Source of the DNA: Buttiauxella massiliensis
GTDB taxonomy: Bacteria > Pseudomonadota > Gammaproteobacteria > Enterobacterales > Enterobacteriaceae
DNA length: 64,000 bases
Direction: 5' to 3'
Assembly (NCBI RefSeq): GCF_902500225.1
Contig: NZ_LR722649.1
Span: 437,586-501,585, forward strand
Shown here one piece after another: positions 50,795-60,996 of this stretch. Positions within the stretch are counted from its first letter, which is position 1. The number at the start of each line of letters is the position of its first letter. A program made the position numbers and the translations under genes. The notes under the pieces are model-generated. The model saw only the letters and a list, made by a program, of their open reading frames with translations. It had not been told where the DNA came from and did no database searches.

Positions 50795-51552
50795 GTTCCA
50801 CCCGGCAAGCGTAACTGCTGCAAATTCCCATCTAGCACCAAATCCGTCTGTAGCTGTGCAACCTTACGGCTAATCAACGCTATTTCCCGATGCTGTTCTA
50901 ACTTCTTGCGCCATTTTTCTGGCACTTCATCCAGCCTTTCGTACAGCGCTTCCAGTGTGGAAAATTGATTGATTAACAGCGTGGCACTTTTCGGTCCAAT
51001 ACCCGGAACGCCGGAAATTTTGCTGCTGCTTATCCCTGCAAGTCCCCAAAAATCAGCCAGCTGTTCAGGCTGAACGCCATATTCCTGTGCAATAAAAGGC
51101 GCATCTAACCAACGCTTTTGAAAATAATCACGGATTTGAATAGTGGGAGCTAACAGTTGGCAAAAGCCTTTATCGGTCGAAACGATGGTGGCGCGATGCC
51201 CACCGGCTGCTACTTTTACTGCAAGCGTTGCTGCCAGGTCATCTGCTTCATTTCCATGGGAATGCCAACAAGCTACACCTCTTTTAGCGAAGGCTTCACG
51301 CAAGAGTGGCATTTCCTGGTGCAAGGTATCTGGCATTGGCGCGCGCCCCGCTTTATAGTCTGGCAAGACCTGATGTCGCCAACCTTCACGGCGGTCTTCG
51401 TCGTCAAACACGGCGACAGCATGCGTAGGCTGACTGTGTGTTATCAGCGCATCAAGGGCATGCAGACAAGTTTCAACGCAGGGTGATCCCTGGACCGCAT
51501 GAATACGACGTATCAGGTTCAGGGCGTCAACGATAAGTAAATGAATCATCAT
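50770..51552 (-). CDS. xni: Flap endonuclease Xni (ExoIX)
   Basis: A roughly 260-residue FEN-family protein related to the 5' nuclease domain of DNA polymerase I; E. coli Xni is 251 residues. Conserved acidic motifs are seen in [46 protein letters not shown], and VPGIGPKSA (helix-hairpin-helix). The start is ATG 51552 or the next ATG at 51549; a longer frame from 51627 is not supported. The family ending (LQQLRL) continues here into [11 protein letters not shown], encoded by the repeat at 50749-50794. Confidence 0.93.
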   Translation of the reverse strand: MMIHLLIVDALNLIRRIHAVQGSPCVETCLHALDALITHSQPTHAVAVFDDEDRREGWRHQVLPDYKAGRAPMPDTLHQEMPLLREAFAKRGVACWHSHGNEADDLAATLAVKVAAGGHRATIVSTDKGFCQLLAPTIQIRDYFQKRWLDAPFIAQEYGVQPEQLADFWGLAGISSSKISGVPGIGPKSATLLINQFSTLEALYERLDEVPEKWRKKLEQHREIALISRKVAQLQTDLVLDGNLQQLRLPGGTPSPLPSP

Positions 51553-51738
51553 GGATATTTCGCTTTCGACATTTGCTTTGTACACACTAACATTTCTGTA
51601 GAGTGACCGCGAATTCGGGAAGCGCAATCAGGAAAGCGGCTCGCAATAAAAGTCGTATTTAGTGATCTGAAAATGCATTGCTAACTAGTTAGGTTGCTAT
51701 GTATATTTTAAATAAATAGAAAAACCAGAGACAACAAC

Positions 51739-52923
51739 ATGAGTAATAGTTCACAACTCGCACATCGTATTCAGGCTCTACAACCGTCAGCAATCAGAGA
51801 ATTATTGAAGCACAGCAAAATGCCTGGCGTGATTTCGCTCGCCGGAGGCATTCCTTCCAGCGAATTGTTTGATACCGAAGGGCTGGGTGTCGCGACTCAA
51901 AAAGTGGTCGCTGAGAATTTTAACGATGCTTTCCAATATGGTTTGACCGAAGGCAATGTTGAATTACGTCATCAGCTAGTTGGATTGTGCCAGGAACGCG
52001 GCATTACCACTACTCCGGATCAACTTCTGATCACTTCTGGTTCGCAGCAAGCATTGGATTTGCTGATGCGTGCGCTGGTGAATCCGGGAGATGTGTTTGT
52101 TGTTGAGCGCCCAACTTACCTGGCGACGCTGCAAATCCTCAGCCTCAATGAAGCCAATGTGAAATCAGTGGGCAGCGACGAGCACGGTATGATCGTCGAT
52201 GAGCTGGAAGAGTTGCTGAAGACAACACGCATTAAAGGTGTCTACATCGTTCCGACATTTGGTAACCCAAGCGGCACAACACTCAGTGCCAGCCGCCGTG
52301 AAAAACTGGTCAAACTGGCAGAAGAGCACCATTTTGTCATTGTTGAAGATGATCCGTACGGGGCGATTAGTTTCTCAGACACACGTGAAAAAACCTTGCT
52401 GGAAGTGGCAACTGAACGCGGTAGCAGAGATAACGTGGTGTATACCTCAACATTTTCTAAGATTCTGGCACCAGGGCTGCGCGTAGGTTGGATTGTTTTG
52501 CCAGAGTGGATGAAGCAAAAAGTGGCCATCATTAAGCAAGCCACGGATTTGCATGCTAACTCATTTACACAATCACTGGTTTCGGCGTATCTGACACTTG
52601 ATCGCCTGAATCCGCAAATCGAGCTTATTCGTGAAGCGTATAAGAAAAAGTGTCTGAGCTTGTCGACGTTTTTACAACAGGAACTCGGTGAGCACATCAC
52701 CTTCAATCAGCCGCAGGGTGGGATGTTCTTGTGGGCCGCTTTCCGTTACGAATTTGACACCACTCGTTGGTTACAGCAGACCCTGGAAAAAGGTGTCGTG
52801 TATGTACCGGGTGAGTTCTTCTTTAGTGATAATGCTGATAAGAAAACGCTACGTTTCTCTTACGCAACAGCCACTGAAGAGCAGCTTTATGAGGCAGTTC
52901 AGCGACTTAAATCTGCGCTGTAA
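51739..52923 (+). CDS. PLP-dependent aminotransferase, class I/II (LysN/MocR-core type)
   Basis: A 394-residue fold-type I aminotransferase. The PLP lysine is K241 in STFSKILAPGLRVGW, with D205/Y207 in VEDDPYGAIS and the motif PTFGNPSGTTLS. It resembles 2-aminoadipate/aromatic aminotransferases (LysN/Aro8-like) and the C-terminal half of MocR regulators, but has no DNA-binding domain. The substrate cannot be told. It lies next to kdgT tail-to-tail, sharing a terminator, in a block I do not recall in E. coli at this position, so it is probably accessory. Confidence 0.87.
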   Translation: MSNSSQLAHRIQALQPSAIRELLKHSKMPGVISLAGGIPSSELFDTEGLGVATQKVVAENFNDAFQYGLTEGNVELRHQLVGLCQERGITTTPDQLLITSGSQQALDLLMRALVNPGDVFVVERPTYLATLQILSLNEANVKSVGSDEHGMIVDELEELLKTTRIKGVYIVPTFGNPSGTTLSASRREKLVKLAEEHHFVIVEDDPYGAISFSDTREKTLLEVATERGSRDNVVYTSTFSKILAPGLRVGWIVLPEWMKQKVAIIKQATDLHANSFTQSLVSAYLTLDRLNPQIELIREAYKKKCLSLSTFLQQELGEHITFNQPQGGMFLWAAFRYEFDTTRWLQQTLEKGVVYVPGEFFFSDNADKKTLRFSYATATEEQLYEAVQRLKSAL

Positions 52924-52930
52924 GATAAAA

Positions 52931-52957
52931 AAATGGAGCCGAAAGGCTCCATTTTTA
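52931..52957. terminator. Bidirectional terminator between aminotransferase gene and kdgT
   Basis: AAATGGAGCC (52931-52940) and GGCTCCATTT (52945-52954) form a perfect ten-pair stem with a GAAA tetraloop. It is flanked by Ts on the right and As on the left, so it serves both convergent genes. Confidence 0.92.
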
Positions 52958-52975
52958 TATTTAGTGTTTTAACTA

Positions 52976-53971
52976 TTAATGTGAAAGCTCAACCACATCA
53001 TCAGTTTCGCTCTTTTTAGCGACTTTGCCGCCCATACGCCTTGAATACAGTGCGGTAATAATTGGCACCAGAATTGCCGTCACAATCACGCTTGCTGCAA
53101 CCAGCGCTGTTGCTGACGCGGCTACTGGCTCAAATGCCGGGTTGATTTGCGCAATGATAACCGGGTTTGCCACTGCAGCCCCTGCTGCGGAAGATGCTGC
53201 AATACCCGCTGTACCGTTACCGCCACCGATGTATTTATCAGCAAGAATCAACGGAATACCGGTGATAATGATTACCGCGACACCCAACATCACACCTAGC
53301 AGGCCGGTGTGCATAATCACGGTCAGGTTGATGGTGTTACCTAGTGCAAAGCCGAAGAACGGAATCAGTACTGGCGTTGCTTTGCTGAAGAATGCACGGA
53401 AATCGTGGTCAAGGTTACCCAACGCAAAACCAATCAGGAATGGCAGCACGGCACCGATAAAGTGGTGAGGTTCAAATGAAGCCAGACCTGCGGATCCCAG
53501 AATCACCATGGTCATCAGTGGGCCAGATTCCAGAGACATTAGAACGAATGCACCTGACTCTTCTTTAGTACCGTACTGGTTCATCAGGCTCGCATACAGG
53601 CCACCGTTGGTCATGTCCATCGCAGAAACGAGGGCCAGAACGGACAAACCGGCAAACATACCCGTCTGAATACCACCTTCGGGAATAAAGGAAGCGGCAA
53701 TCATAGCCACAACCCAGGCAACTGCAATTTTGGTTAGTACCAGGGTGCCAGACTTGCGAAGAACCGTACCTGTAGCACGAAGATCAATTGAGGCACCAAT
53801 ACAGAAGAACCAGACCGCCAGAATTGGAACGGTGCCGCTTATCATCCCTTTAGTAAATGAACCAAAATAGGCGCCAGTATCTGGAGCGAAAGTATTTAAA
53901 ATAGCTCCAAGTATCAATGGAACCAACATCATCCCACCAGGAATGCGTTCAATAGTAGCTTTGATCTTCAT
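52976..53971 (-). CDS. kdgT: 2-keto-3-deoxygluconate permease KdgT
   Basis: A 331-residue proton symporter (E. coli 327) that imports 2-keto-3-deoxygluconate, an end product of pectin and alginate breakdown. About ten hydrophobic segments are present, with the family motifs [34 protein letters not shown] and [18 protein letters not shown]. It is divergent from kduI across 409 bases holding a KdgR palindrome. A dedicated KdgR site close to its own start was not seen. Confidence 0.96.
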   Translation of the reverse strand: MKIKATIERIPGGMMLVPLILGAILNTFAPDTGAYFGSFTKGMISGTVPILAVWFFCIGASIDLRATGTVLRKSGTLVLTKIAVAWVVAMIAASFIPEGGIQTGMFAGLSVLALVSAMDMTNGGLYASLMNQYGTKEESGAFVLMSLESGPLMTMVILGSAGLASFEPHHFIGAVLPFLIGFALGNLDHDFRAFFSKATPVLIPFFGFALGNTINLTVIMHTGLLGVMLGVAVIIITGIPLILADKYIGGGNGTAGIAASSAAGAAVANPVIIAQINPAFEPVAASATALVAASVIVTAILVPIITALYSRRMGGKVAKKSETDDVVELSH

Positions 53972-54202
53972 GGTAATTCCTTATGATTTTTTCATTTTTT
54001 ACAGCGTGTTAATGAAAAAATGACGTAACAGTTAGGGGTGAAAACCGTTAGTTTTCCCTGATTATTTAGGATGTTGGGTAAGAGGTGCTCTTTGCTCTTA
54101 ATGGCAGTTTCATTAACCTCATTGAGCTAATCACTACGACTAATGTGCCCCAGCAACGCTTCGTGAGATAAACTATCTACCGAATGGAACTACACTTCAA
54201 TC

Positions 54203-54233
54203 AAATTGAAACGATATTTCAATTTGGATCACA
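54203..54233. promoter_or_regulatory. KdgR operator with adjacent CRP half-site between kdgT and kduI
   Basis: Perfect nine-base arms AAATTGAAA and TTTCAATTT (54203-54225) surround CGATA. They are followed by GATCACA (54227-54233), the complement of the CRP half-site TGTGATC. The GAAA-to-TGTGATC spacing is six bases, as at 1011-1038. The rest of the 409-base gap (53972-54380) shows no credible gene. Confidence 0.7.
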
Positions 54234-54380
54234 TTATTTATTTATTCTGGTGATAAACTGTCTATGTGGTGCAGTTAAATGTAGAGGTCTTGTGAATAAC
54301 TCTATTTTAATTGCTAAATTATTATTAATAGTAACGGGCGTGATTTTGTTTCCGCCTCTTATTCCCAGTAAGGAAAAGTA

Positions 54381-55217
54381 ATGGATATTCGTCAAAGCAT
54401 TCATAGTGATCATGCAAAAACACTGGATACTGCCGGTCTGCGTAAAGAGTTTCTGATTGAAACTATTTTTACCGCCGATGAGTACACCATGACTTACAGC
54501 CACATTGACCGCATCATCGTTGGTGGTGTCATGCCAGTAACTCGCACTGTGAGCGTTGGCGGTGAAGTGGGCAAACAGTTAGGTGTGAGCTACTTCCTGG
54601 AGCGTCGTGAACTGGGTGTGATTAACATTGGTGGGCAGGGCACAATTACTGTCGATGGGACTTGCTACGAAATTGGCGCTCGTGATGGTCTGTATGTTGG
54701 TAAAGGTGCTAAAGAAGTGGTGTTTGCAAGCATTGACCCGGCAAATCCAGCACGCTTCTACTATAACTGTGCACCGGCTCATACTACTTACCCAACCAAG
54801 CGCGTAACGCCTGCGGATGTTTCTCCGGTTACTCTGGGCGACAGCGTTACCAGTAACCGTCGTACCATCAACAAGTACTTCGTTCCGGATGTACTGGAAA
54901 CCTGTCAACTGAGCATGGGTCTGACCCAACTGGAGCCAGGCAACCTGTGGAACACTATGCCTTGCCATACTCACGAACGTCGTATGGAAGTCTATTTCTA
55001 CTTCGGACTTGAGCAGGATAGCTGCGTATTCCACATGATGGGTCAGCCGCAAGAAACTCGTCACATTGTGATGCAGAACGAGCAAGCTGTGATCTCACCA
55101 AGCTGGTCAATTCACTCAGGTGTGGGTACGCGTGCGTATACCTTTATCTGGGGTATGGTTGGCGAGAACCAAGTGTTTGATGATATGGACCATGTGAAGG
55201 TCGGCGATCTGCGCTAA
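54381..55217 (+). CDS. kduI: 5-keto-4-deoxyuronate isomerase KduI
   Basis: A 278-residue cupin-type isomerase, the E. coli length, converting 5-keto-4-deoxyuronate (the KdgF product) to 2,5-diketo-3-deoxygluconate. The zinc histidines and glutamate are in [14 protein letters not shown], and H245 lies in [13 protein letters not shown]. The start at 54381 follows AAGGAAAAG. The next enzyme, KduD, is not encoded adjacent, unlike the kduID pairs I know. The KdgR/CRP sites upstream imply induction by pectin derivatives. A full ERIC element starts within two bases of the stop. Confidence 0.97.
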   Translation: MDIRQSIHSDHAKTLDTAGLRKEFLIETIFTADEYTMTYSHIDRIIVGGVMPVTRTVSVGGEVGKQLGVSYFLERRELGVINIGGQGTITVDGTCYEIGARDGLYVGKGAKEVVFASIDPANPARFYYNCAPAHTTYPTKRVTPADVSPVTLGDSVTSNRRTINKYFVPDVLETCQLSMGLTQLEPGNLWNTMPCHTHERRMEVYFYFGLEQDSCVFHMMGQPQETRHIVMQNEQAVISPSWSIHSGVGTRAYTFIWGMVGENQVFDDMDHVKVGDLR

Positions 55218-55218
55218 A

Positions 55219-55340
55219 CCCTCGTCATACTTCGCGTTGCAGATGCGTTGGTTTCATTCGGTCACCCAAATCACTTACTAGAGTAAGCTCATTGGGATTC
55301 CCTTACTCACCGCCTTTCTGTAACGCGAATTATTTAGAGG
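55219..55340. repeat. ERIC (IRU) element, full length
   Basis: About 120 bp with ERIC ends (CGTCATACTTCGCGTTGCAG and TAACGCGAATTATTTAGAGG) and a recognisable core with ACTTACTAGAGTAAGCTC. The inverted orientation relative to the copy at 19010-19129 is apparent. It begins directly after the kduI stop. Confidence 0.9.
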
Positions 55341-55366
55341 GCCGTCTGGATATAAAAACGCCATTA

Positions 55367-55394
55367 AAAAAGGCTCTCAGATGAGAGCCTTTTT
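55367..55394. terminator. Bidirectional terminator between kduI and sdaB
   Basis: A thirteen-pair perfect stem (AAAAGGCTCTCA with its complement TGAGAGCCTTTT) has a two-base centre and T-runs in both directions. It ends the kduI transcript from the left and the sdaB transcript from the right. Confidence 0.92.
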
Positions 55395-55398
55395 GGTA

Positions 55399-56763
55399 TT
55401 AATCGCAGGACACTTTCATAGCCAGACCGCCGCGCGAGGTTTCTCGATATTTGGCGTTCATGTCTTTGCCTGTTTCGTACATGGTGTCGATAACCTTATC
55501 GAGGCAGACGCGAGGTTCGCTGGTACGGCGTAATGCCATACGTGCCGCATTCACAGCTTTCACCGCCGCAATAGCATTACGCTCAATGCATGGCACCTGA
55601 ACTTGCCCGGCAACCGGGTCGCATGTCAGACCAAGGTTATGCTCCATGCCGATTTCGGCAGCAATACACACCTGGCTTGGGCTACCACCCAACAGTTCAG
55701 CAAGACCTGCCGCCGCCATAGAACAGGCAACGCCGACCTCACCCTGGCAACCGACTTCTGCGCCAGAAATCGATGCGTTCATCTTATACAGAGAACCAAT
55801 CGCACCGGCTGCGAGGAAGTATCGTGCGCAAGAGTTGGTATTAACTTCGCGAATGAATTTGTCGTAATAGGCCAGAACCGCTGGAACAATGCCACATGCG
55901 CCGTTTGTCGGTGCCGTAACAACACGCCCACCGGCAGCATTTTCTTCGTTCACCGCCAGGGCGAACATGTTAATCCAGTCCACAACAGCCATTGGATCAG
56001 AGTTGTTCTTGTCACTGCTGACCAACATTCTGCGCAATGCTGCTGCGCGGCGTGGTACACGCATTTTGCCCGGCAACACGCCTTCGGTGGTGATACCACG
56101 CTCGATACCGCTGCGCATCACGTTCCAGACGTTGGCAAAGTGTGCATCAATTTCAGACTGAGGACGCATCGCGCGTTCGTTCAGCATCATCAAGCCTGAT
56201 AATGAAAGCCCGCTTTCTTTGCAATGACGCTGCAAATCTGCCGCATTTTTATAGGGATATGGAACGACAGCCTGTTGAGTATCTTCGAGGCCAAAGTGTG
56301 CTTCATCAACGATAAAACCGCCGCCGATGGAGTAATAAGTTTGGCTATAGATAACCTCGCTGCCCGCCAGCGCAGTAATACGCATACCGTTTTCATGCAG
56401 TGAAAGATTATCTTCGTGGAAGTTCATACAGCTATCGACCGGGAATTCCACTTCACGCTGGCCGTTAGCCAGTAACAGACGACCGTGAGTATTCACGTCC
56501 TGAATGAAGTGAGGGATAGCATCGATATCGACCGTGTCCGGCATGTTGCCAGCGAGACCCATGATAATGGCGATATCGGTATGGTGGCCTTTGCCGGTGA
56601 GGGAAAGTGAACCATATACATCAACCACTACACGCGTGACGTTCTGCAAAATCCCTTGCGCGATTAAATCGTCTGCGAATTGCTTACCGGCTTTCATCGG
56701 GCCGACGGTATGGGAGCTGGAAGGGCCAATACCGATTTTGAATATATCGAATACGCTAATCAT
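55399..56763 (-). CDS. sdaB: L-serine dehydratase SdaB
   Basis: A 454-residue iron-sulfur enzyme (E. coli 455) deaminating L-serine to pyruvate. The cysteines expected to bind the [4Fe-4S] cluster are C339, C381 and C392 (VGCQGEVG, GLTCDPVAG, VPCIERN), and the C-terminal KVSCD carries the tail cysteine that acts as fourth ligand in related enzymes. The serine-binding SSSHTVGP motif is at the N terminus. It is encoded downstream of the serine transporter sdaC, but a strong terminator lies between them. Confidence 0.96.
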   Translation of the reverse strand: MISVFDIFKIGIGPSSSHTVGPMKAGKQFADDLIAQGILQNVTRVVVDVYGSLSLTGKGHHTDIAIIMGLAGNMPDTVDIDAIPHFIQDVNTHGRLLLANGQREVEFPVDSCMNFHEDNLSLHENGMRITALAGSEVIYSQTYYSIGGGFIVDEAHFGLEDTQQAVVPYPYKNAADLQRHCKESGLSLSGLMMLNERAMRPQSEIDAHFANVWNVMRSGIERGITTEGVLPGKMRVPRRAAALRRMLVSSDKNNSDPMAVVDWINMFALAVNEENAAGGRVVTAPTNGACGIVPAVLAYYDKFIREVNTNSCARYFLAAGAIGSLYKMNASISGAEVGCQGEVGVACSMAAAGLAELLGGSPSQVCIAAEIGMEHNLGLTCDPVAGQVQVPCIERNAIAAVKAVNAARMALRRTSEPRVCLDKVIDTMYETGKDMNAKYRETSRGGLAMKVSCD

Positions 56764-56792
56764 GTTGCGTCCGTTGCCTGAATAACTTAATG

Positions 56793-56823
56793 AAAAAAAC
56801 CGCCAGCAGGATGCTGGCGGTTT
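56793..56823 (-). terminator. Strong terminator hairpin between sdaC and sdaB
   Basis: Twelve-pair perfect arms AAACCGCCAGCA (56797-56808) and TGCTGGCGGTTT (56812-56823) lie seven bases downstream of the sdaC stop. Read on the minus strand they are followed by seven Ts. This predicts partial termination between the two operon genes. Confidence 0.88.
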
Positions 56824-56830
56824 AGAACTG

Positions 56831-58129
56831 TTAGATGAACAGCGAGTATAGAGAGTAAGAGATAGCAGAAATAGCGACTAGACCCATAATTACCACAAAT
56901 ACATTGCTGATATGACCGCTATATTTGCGCATCGCTGGTACTTTCTGAATCGCATACATCGGCATCAGGAACAGAATCATCGCAATGATTGGGCCGCCGA
57001 GGGTTTCAATCATGCCCAGAATGCTTGGGTTCAGGGTGGCGACAATCCATGTCGATACCAGCATGAAGATTGCAGTAATGCGGTTCAATTTACTGATTTC
57101 GATGCTCTTGCCTTTGCCGCGCAGGGACTTGATAACCATCCCGTTGAAGCCTTCACGAGCACCTAAATAGTGGCCGAGGAAGGATTTGGTGATAGCGACG
57201 ATAGCGATAATCGGTGCCATCCACGCAATCACTGGCGCATTAAAGTGGTTAGCCAGGTAAGACAGAATAGAGATGTTCTGTGCTTTTGCTTCTGCCAGGT
57301 TCTCTGGAGAAAGGCTCAGTACGCAACTGAATACGAAAAACATCACGGTAATAACCATCATGATGTGTGCGTAGGACAGGATGCGGGAGCATTTTTTCTC
57401 AGCTTCTTCACCATACTCATTACGTTTCGCTACAGCGAAGGCAGAGATGATTGGTGAGTGGTTAAAGGAGAACACCATTACTGGAATTGCCAGCCACAGT
57501 GTCATCCATAAACCGCTGCCGGTTGCCGGGCTTGCGCTAAATGACATGGTATCGAATGCAGCGCTGCTCCAGTTAGGGATCAGATACAGTGCCAGAACCA
57601 TCAGAGCGGCAACGAATGGGAAGACCAGAATACTCATCGCTTTAACGATCATCTGCTCGCCGAAACGAACGATAGTCATCAGGCCAACGATCAGAATCAG
57701 TGATAACAGTGCGCGCGGCGGAGAAACCAGACCCAACTGGTGAGTAATAAAGCTATCAACAGTGTTGGTGATAGCAACGCTATAAACCAGCAAAATTGGG
57801 TAGATAGCAAAGAAGTAGAGCAGGGTGATGACTTTACCTGCGCCAACACCAAAGTGCTCTTCTACAACTTCAGTAATGTCTTCGCCAGGATTTTTACCTG
57901 ACAGCACGAAACGAGTCAGACCACGATGGGCAAAGAAAGTCATCGGGAACGCGAGGATTGCCATAATGAACAGCGGGATCAGACCGCCTACACCGGCATT
58001 AATTGGCAAGAACAACACGCCTGCACCGATTGCGGTGCCGTAAAGCCCCAGCATCCACATGGTATCGGACTTGCGCCATGAACTTTTGCTCTCGACAGAG
58101 GCAATACTGCCGGTTTGAGTGGTTTCCAT
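56831..58129 (-). CDS. sdaC: Serine/proton symporter SdaC
   Basis: A 432-residue inner-membrane transporter (E. coli 429) of the hydroxy/aromatic amino-acid permease family, with about eleven hydrophobic segments. The motif [32 protein letters not shown] is the N-terminal signature and [13 protein letters not shown] lies near the C-terminal half. It brings in serine for SdaB, encoded downstream. The 440-base upstream region is AT-rich. Confidence 0.95.
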   Translation of the reverse strand: METTQTGSIASVESKSSWRKSDTMWMLGLYGTAIGAGVLFLPINAGVGGLIPLFIMAILAFPMTFFAHRGLTRFVLSGKNPGEDITEVVEEHFGVGAGKVITLLYFFAIYPILLVYSVAITNTVDSFITHQLGLVSPPRALLSLILIVGLMTIVRFGEQMIVKAMSILVFPFVAALMVLALYLIPNWSSAAFDTMSFSASPATGSGLWMTLWLAIPVMVFSFNHSPIISAFAVAKRNEYGEEAEKKCSRILSYAHIMMVITVMFFVFSCVLSLSPENLAEAKAQNISILSYLANHFNAPVIAWMAPIIAIVAITKSFLGHYLGAREGFNGMVIKSLRGKGKSIEISKLNRITAIFMLVSTWIVATLNPSILGMIETLGGPIIAMILFLMPMYAIQKVPAMRKYSGHISNVFVVIMGLVAISAISYSLYSLFI

Positions 58130-58568
58130 CTACTTACTTCTCCAAAGGAACATATGATTCGAAATCTGGTTCAATCGCGATGACTTGCTATTGACTACTG
58201 AAATTTAATGCTGTTTACAGGCTATTTTATAGTAATTTTGGCCAGTGATAATCAGCGGGCGGAAAGATACATTCATGGAGTCAATTCATCAGTGATCAAG
58301 ATCCCAATTGTAAGAATCTACTGTTTGTATGGTTTTTTGCAGTTTTTCAGTCTGTGGCTGATATTTTATGCAGTGTTTATACCCTAAAGTTAATGGTTTT
58401 GTGGTTTATAAAACGAGGTTTCAATACTTATTTTTAGTGTAATTGCCTGTATAAAAAAGATTTTTAGCGAAGAAAAATACGAAAGCATAAGTTTTCATGA
58501 AGAGATAAATTCTGATACGGGTAACACGCAGAAAGATGAATAAAACAGTAAAAGGGGAAAAACACGGG
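58130..58568. other. Intergenic region upstream of sdaC
   Basis: An AT-rich stretch between the sdaC start and the terminator of ppnN. It must contain the sdaC promoter. A weak CRP-like element (GTGATCAAGATCCCA at 58291-58305) can be seen but is not convincing. Small reading frames in it lack ribosome sites and family resemblance. Nothing else was identified. Confidence 0.55.
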
Positions 58569-58570
58569 GA

Positions 58571-58598
58571 AAAAAAGATGGGCGGAGTGACTCCGCCC
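58571..58598 (-). terminator. Intrinsic terminator after ppnN
   Basis: GGGCGGAG (58580-58587) and CTCCGCCC (58591-58598) form an eight-pair stem with a three-base loop. On the minus strand ATC and then seven Ts follow. Confidence 0.9.
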
Positions 58599-58605
58599 AG
58601 GAGAG

Positions 58606-59970
58606 TCAGGTGCAGATTTCGTAGCAAGGAATATAAGCACTGCCTGGTAATTTCATACGGTGCTGGGCGACAAATCCCTGGAGAAGAACATCCATGCGTT
58701 TCATCATGTCTGCATCACCGTGGATTTTATATGGCCCGAATTTTTCAATTGCGCGGATCCCGCCTTCTTTAACGTTACCCGCAACAATGCCGGAAAATGC
58801 CCTACGCAAAGAGGCAGCCAGTTGTTCAGCCGGTTGGTCTGGATACAACTTGAGATTTGCCATATTTTCATGGGTTGGCTCAAACGGCATCTGCAAATCT
58901 GGCGCAATTCGAATCGACCAGTTAAAGCTATAAGCATCACCCTTTTCACGGCGATTCTCTTTCACTTTCGGCATAGCCTTTTTCATCTGACGGGCTACTT
59001 CAGCAGGGTCGTCAATAATGATTTGATAATGACGGCGTGCCTGCTCACCCACGGTGTTGACGATGAACTCGTCGAGCACACGGAAGTAGTCAGCACTTTC
59101 TTTCGGCCCGGTCAGAATCAGGGGCAATATTTGATCATGGTTGTGAGGATTCATCAGAATGCCGAGCAGGTAAAGCAGCTCTTCCGCGGTACCTACCCCA
59201 CCAGGGAAGATGATGATGCCATGCGCAATACGAACAAACGCTTCAAGGCGTTTTTCGATATCAGGCATGATAATCAGCTCATTCACCAGTGGATTTGGCG
59301 GCTCAGCGGCAATGATTGACGGCTCGGTCATACCAATAAAGCGGCTTTCTTTGTAGCGTTGTTGAGCGTGGCCTACAGCCGCACCCTTCATTGGTGCTTC
59401 CATCGCACCCGGGCCACAGCCGGTACAAATATTGAGTTCACGCAGGCCTAGTTGTGTGCCGACGCGACGCGCATAGAGGTATTCGTTTTCGTTGATTGAG
59501 TGACCGCCCCAGCATACGACCAGGTTTGGCGCTTCGCCGACGTGCAATGCACGGGCATTACGTAAGATAGAGAACACCATATTGGTGATATTTGCCGGTT
59601 CTTCCAGATCGAGATTCTGGAAGCGACCTGCGCTGGAGAGTTGGCCGTTAACGAATAAAATATCGCGTAATACGGCAAACAAGTTAGCTTGCAAAGCCCG
59701 GATGATACGACCATCGACGAAAGCGTCTTCAGGAGGGTTAATCAGTTCGAGTTTGACACCACGTTCGCGGCGCAAAATGTTGATATCGAAGTTTTCGTAA
59801 CGCGACAACAGCTCTTTACTGCTATCGGTCTGGCTTCCTGAGTTAAGTACGGCAAGTGAACAATTGCGAAACAGTTGATAAAGGTCGCTACTGGCCGTGC
59901 GCTTAAGCATGTCCACTTCCAGTTGCGACAACATATCCATTGAGCCTAGCGGGCTAATATGTGTAATCAA
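58606..59970 (-). CDS. ppnN: Nucleotide 5'-monophosphate nucleosidase PpnN (YgdH)
   Basis: A 454-residue LOG-family nucleosidase, the E. coli length, that hydrolyses purine and pyrimidine nucleotides to base and ribose 5-phosphate and is regulated by (p)ppGpp in E. coli. The LOG motif [15 protein letters not shown] with preceding [10 protein letters not shown] and [13 protein letters not shown] is complete. Translation starts at TTG 59970: the AAGGAG ribosome site lies five bases before it and the product begins with the family N terminus [14 protein letters not shown] terminator follows the stop. Confidence 0.96.
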   Translation of the reverse strand: MITHISPLGSMDMLSQLEVDMLKRTASSDLYQLFRNCSLAVLNSGSQTDSSKELLSRYENFDINILRRERGVKLELINPPEDAFVDGRIIRALQANLFAVLRDILFVNGQLSSAGRFQNLDLEEPANITNMVFSILRNARALHVGEAPNLVVCWGGHSINENEYLYARRVGTQLGLRELNICTGCGPGAMEAPMKGAAVGHAQQRYKESRFIGMTEPSIIAAEPPNPLVNELIIMPDIEKRLEAFVRIAHGIIIFPGGVGTAEELLYLLGILMNPHNHDQILPLILTGPKESADYFRVLDEFIVNTVGEQARRHYQIIIDDPAEVARQMKKAMPKVKENRREKGDAYSFNWSIRIAPDLQMPFEPTHENMANLKLYPDQPAEQLAASLRRAFSGIVAGNVKEGGIRAIEKFGPYKIHGDADMMKRMDVLLQGFVAQHRMKLPGSAYIPCYEICT

Positions 59971-60085
59971 GTTAACTCCTTACGAAGCGTAAAGTGCCGC
60001 TCCCAATGATTACAATAGCCCTGCAATGTTCAATTTAACAACCTGAAAACAATAATCCCTCCACACGCTGCGAGGTGTTTCGCAC

Positions 60086-60928
60086 TTATTGACGAACCAG
60101 ACGGCCAAATGCCGGGTGGAAATCGGTATTTGTGCGCCACGGGTTAATGTCCAGGCCGCCACGACGGGTATAGCGTGCGTAAACGCTCAGGCTTTCCGGG
60201 TTACAAAAATGCTGGATGTCATTGAAGATGCGCTCAACGCACTGTTCGTGGAATTCATTATGATGACGGAACGACACCAGGTAGCGCAGCAGCTTTTCCC
60301 GGTCGATGCGTGGGCCACGATAGCGAATCTGTACGGAACCCCAATCTGGCTGGTGGGTGATCAGGCAATTAGATTTCAGCAGGTGGCTGACCAGTGTTTC
60401 CTCTACGATTTCGTCGCCAGCGGCGCCACTGAGGTAATCGGCGTTAAATTCGTAGTTATCAATAGTGATATTTTGATCATCAATACACTCGCCGGTGAAC
60501 GCCGCAATTTCCTGGCCTTCGAGTTCACGCAGACGGAATAACACCACGCTCACATCGCCCTGCGCGCAGGCGCTTAAATCACGTTTTAACGTTTCCTGAA
60601 CGGTTTCCCAGTCGGCAAACTGCGTCTGATTGAAGCTATTTAAATAGAGCTTAAAGCTTTTAGACTCAACCAGGTTCGCGCTGTTTGCATCAAGCTGCAC
60701 ATGCCCGACTGCGACCTGAGGCAATCCGTTACTGTTTAGCCAGGACAGTTCGTACAAGGTCCAGATATCGCCACCACTAAATGGCAGGTTATCAGCCTGT
60801 AAGCCAAGCGGATCGCGATTAAGACTACGCGGTACAGGCTGAAGTAAAGATGCCTGGTATTTATCCTGGTAAGCGGTTGGCTTGCCCAGCGTCAGGCCGC
60901 TCAGTGCCTGGTGTTTTTCATAAGACAT
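60086..60928 (-). CDS. queF: NADPH-dependent 7-cyano-7-deazaguanine reductase QueF
   Basis: A 280-residue enzyme (E. coli 282) of the long, bimodular QueF type that reduces preQ0 to preQ1 for queuosine. The thioimide-forming cysteine is C188 in [13 protein letters not shown] with D195 nearby, and the QueF motif [15 protein letters not shown] spans residues 88-102. ATG 60928 gives the usual start. It is divergent from syd across 68 bases. Confidence 0.97.
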   Translation of the reverse strand: MSYEKHQALSGLTLGKPTAYQDKYQASLLQPVPRSLNRDPLGLQADNLPFSGGDIWTLYELSWLNSNGLPQVAVGHVQLDANSANLVESKSFKLYLNSFNQTQFADWETVQETLKRDLSACAQGDVSVVLFRLRELEGQEIAAFTGECIDDQNITIDNYEFNADYLSGAAGDEIVEETLVSHLLKSNCLITHQPDWGSVQIRYRGPRIDREKLLRYLVSFRHHNEFHEQCVERIFNDIQHFCNPESLSVYARYTRRGGLDINPWRTNTDFHPAFGRLVRQ

Positions 60929-60996
60929 GTGTCACCAATAGAATGCAGGTACAATTGGCCTTTATTGTACCGCAGCCTTGAGGGAGTGAGAAATTG

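Noticed and set aside
54184..54381. 65-codon hydrophobic ORF before kduI
   Set aside because: It begins over the KdgR operator and ends at the kduI start; it has no ribosome site, so translation is doubtful.
58536..58772. 78-codon ORF overlapping the ppnN terminator
   Set aside because: It reads through the terminator hairpin and antisense to ppnN.
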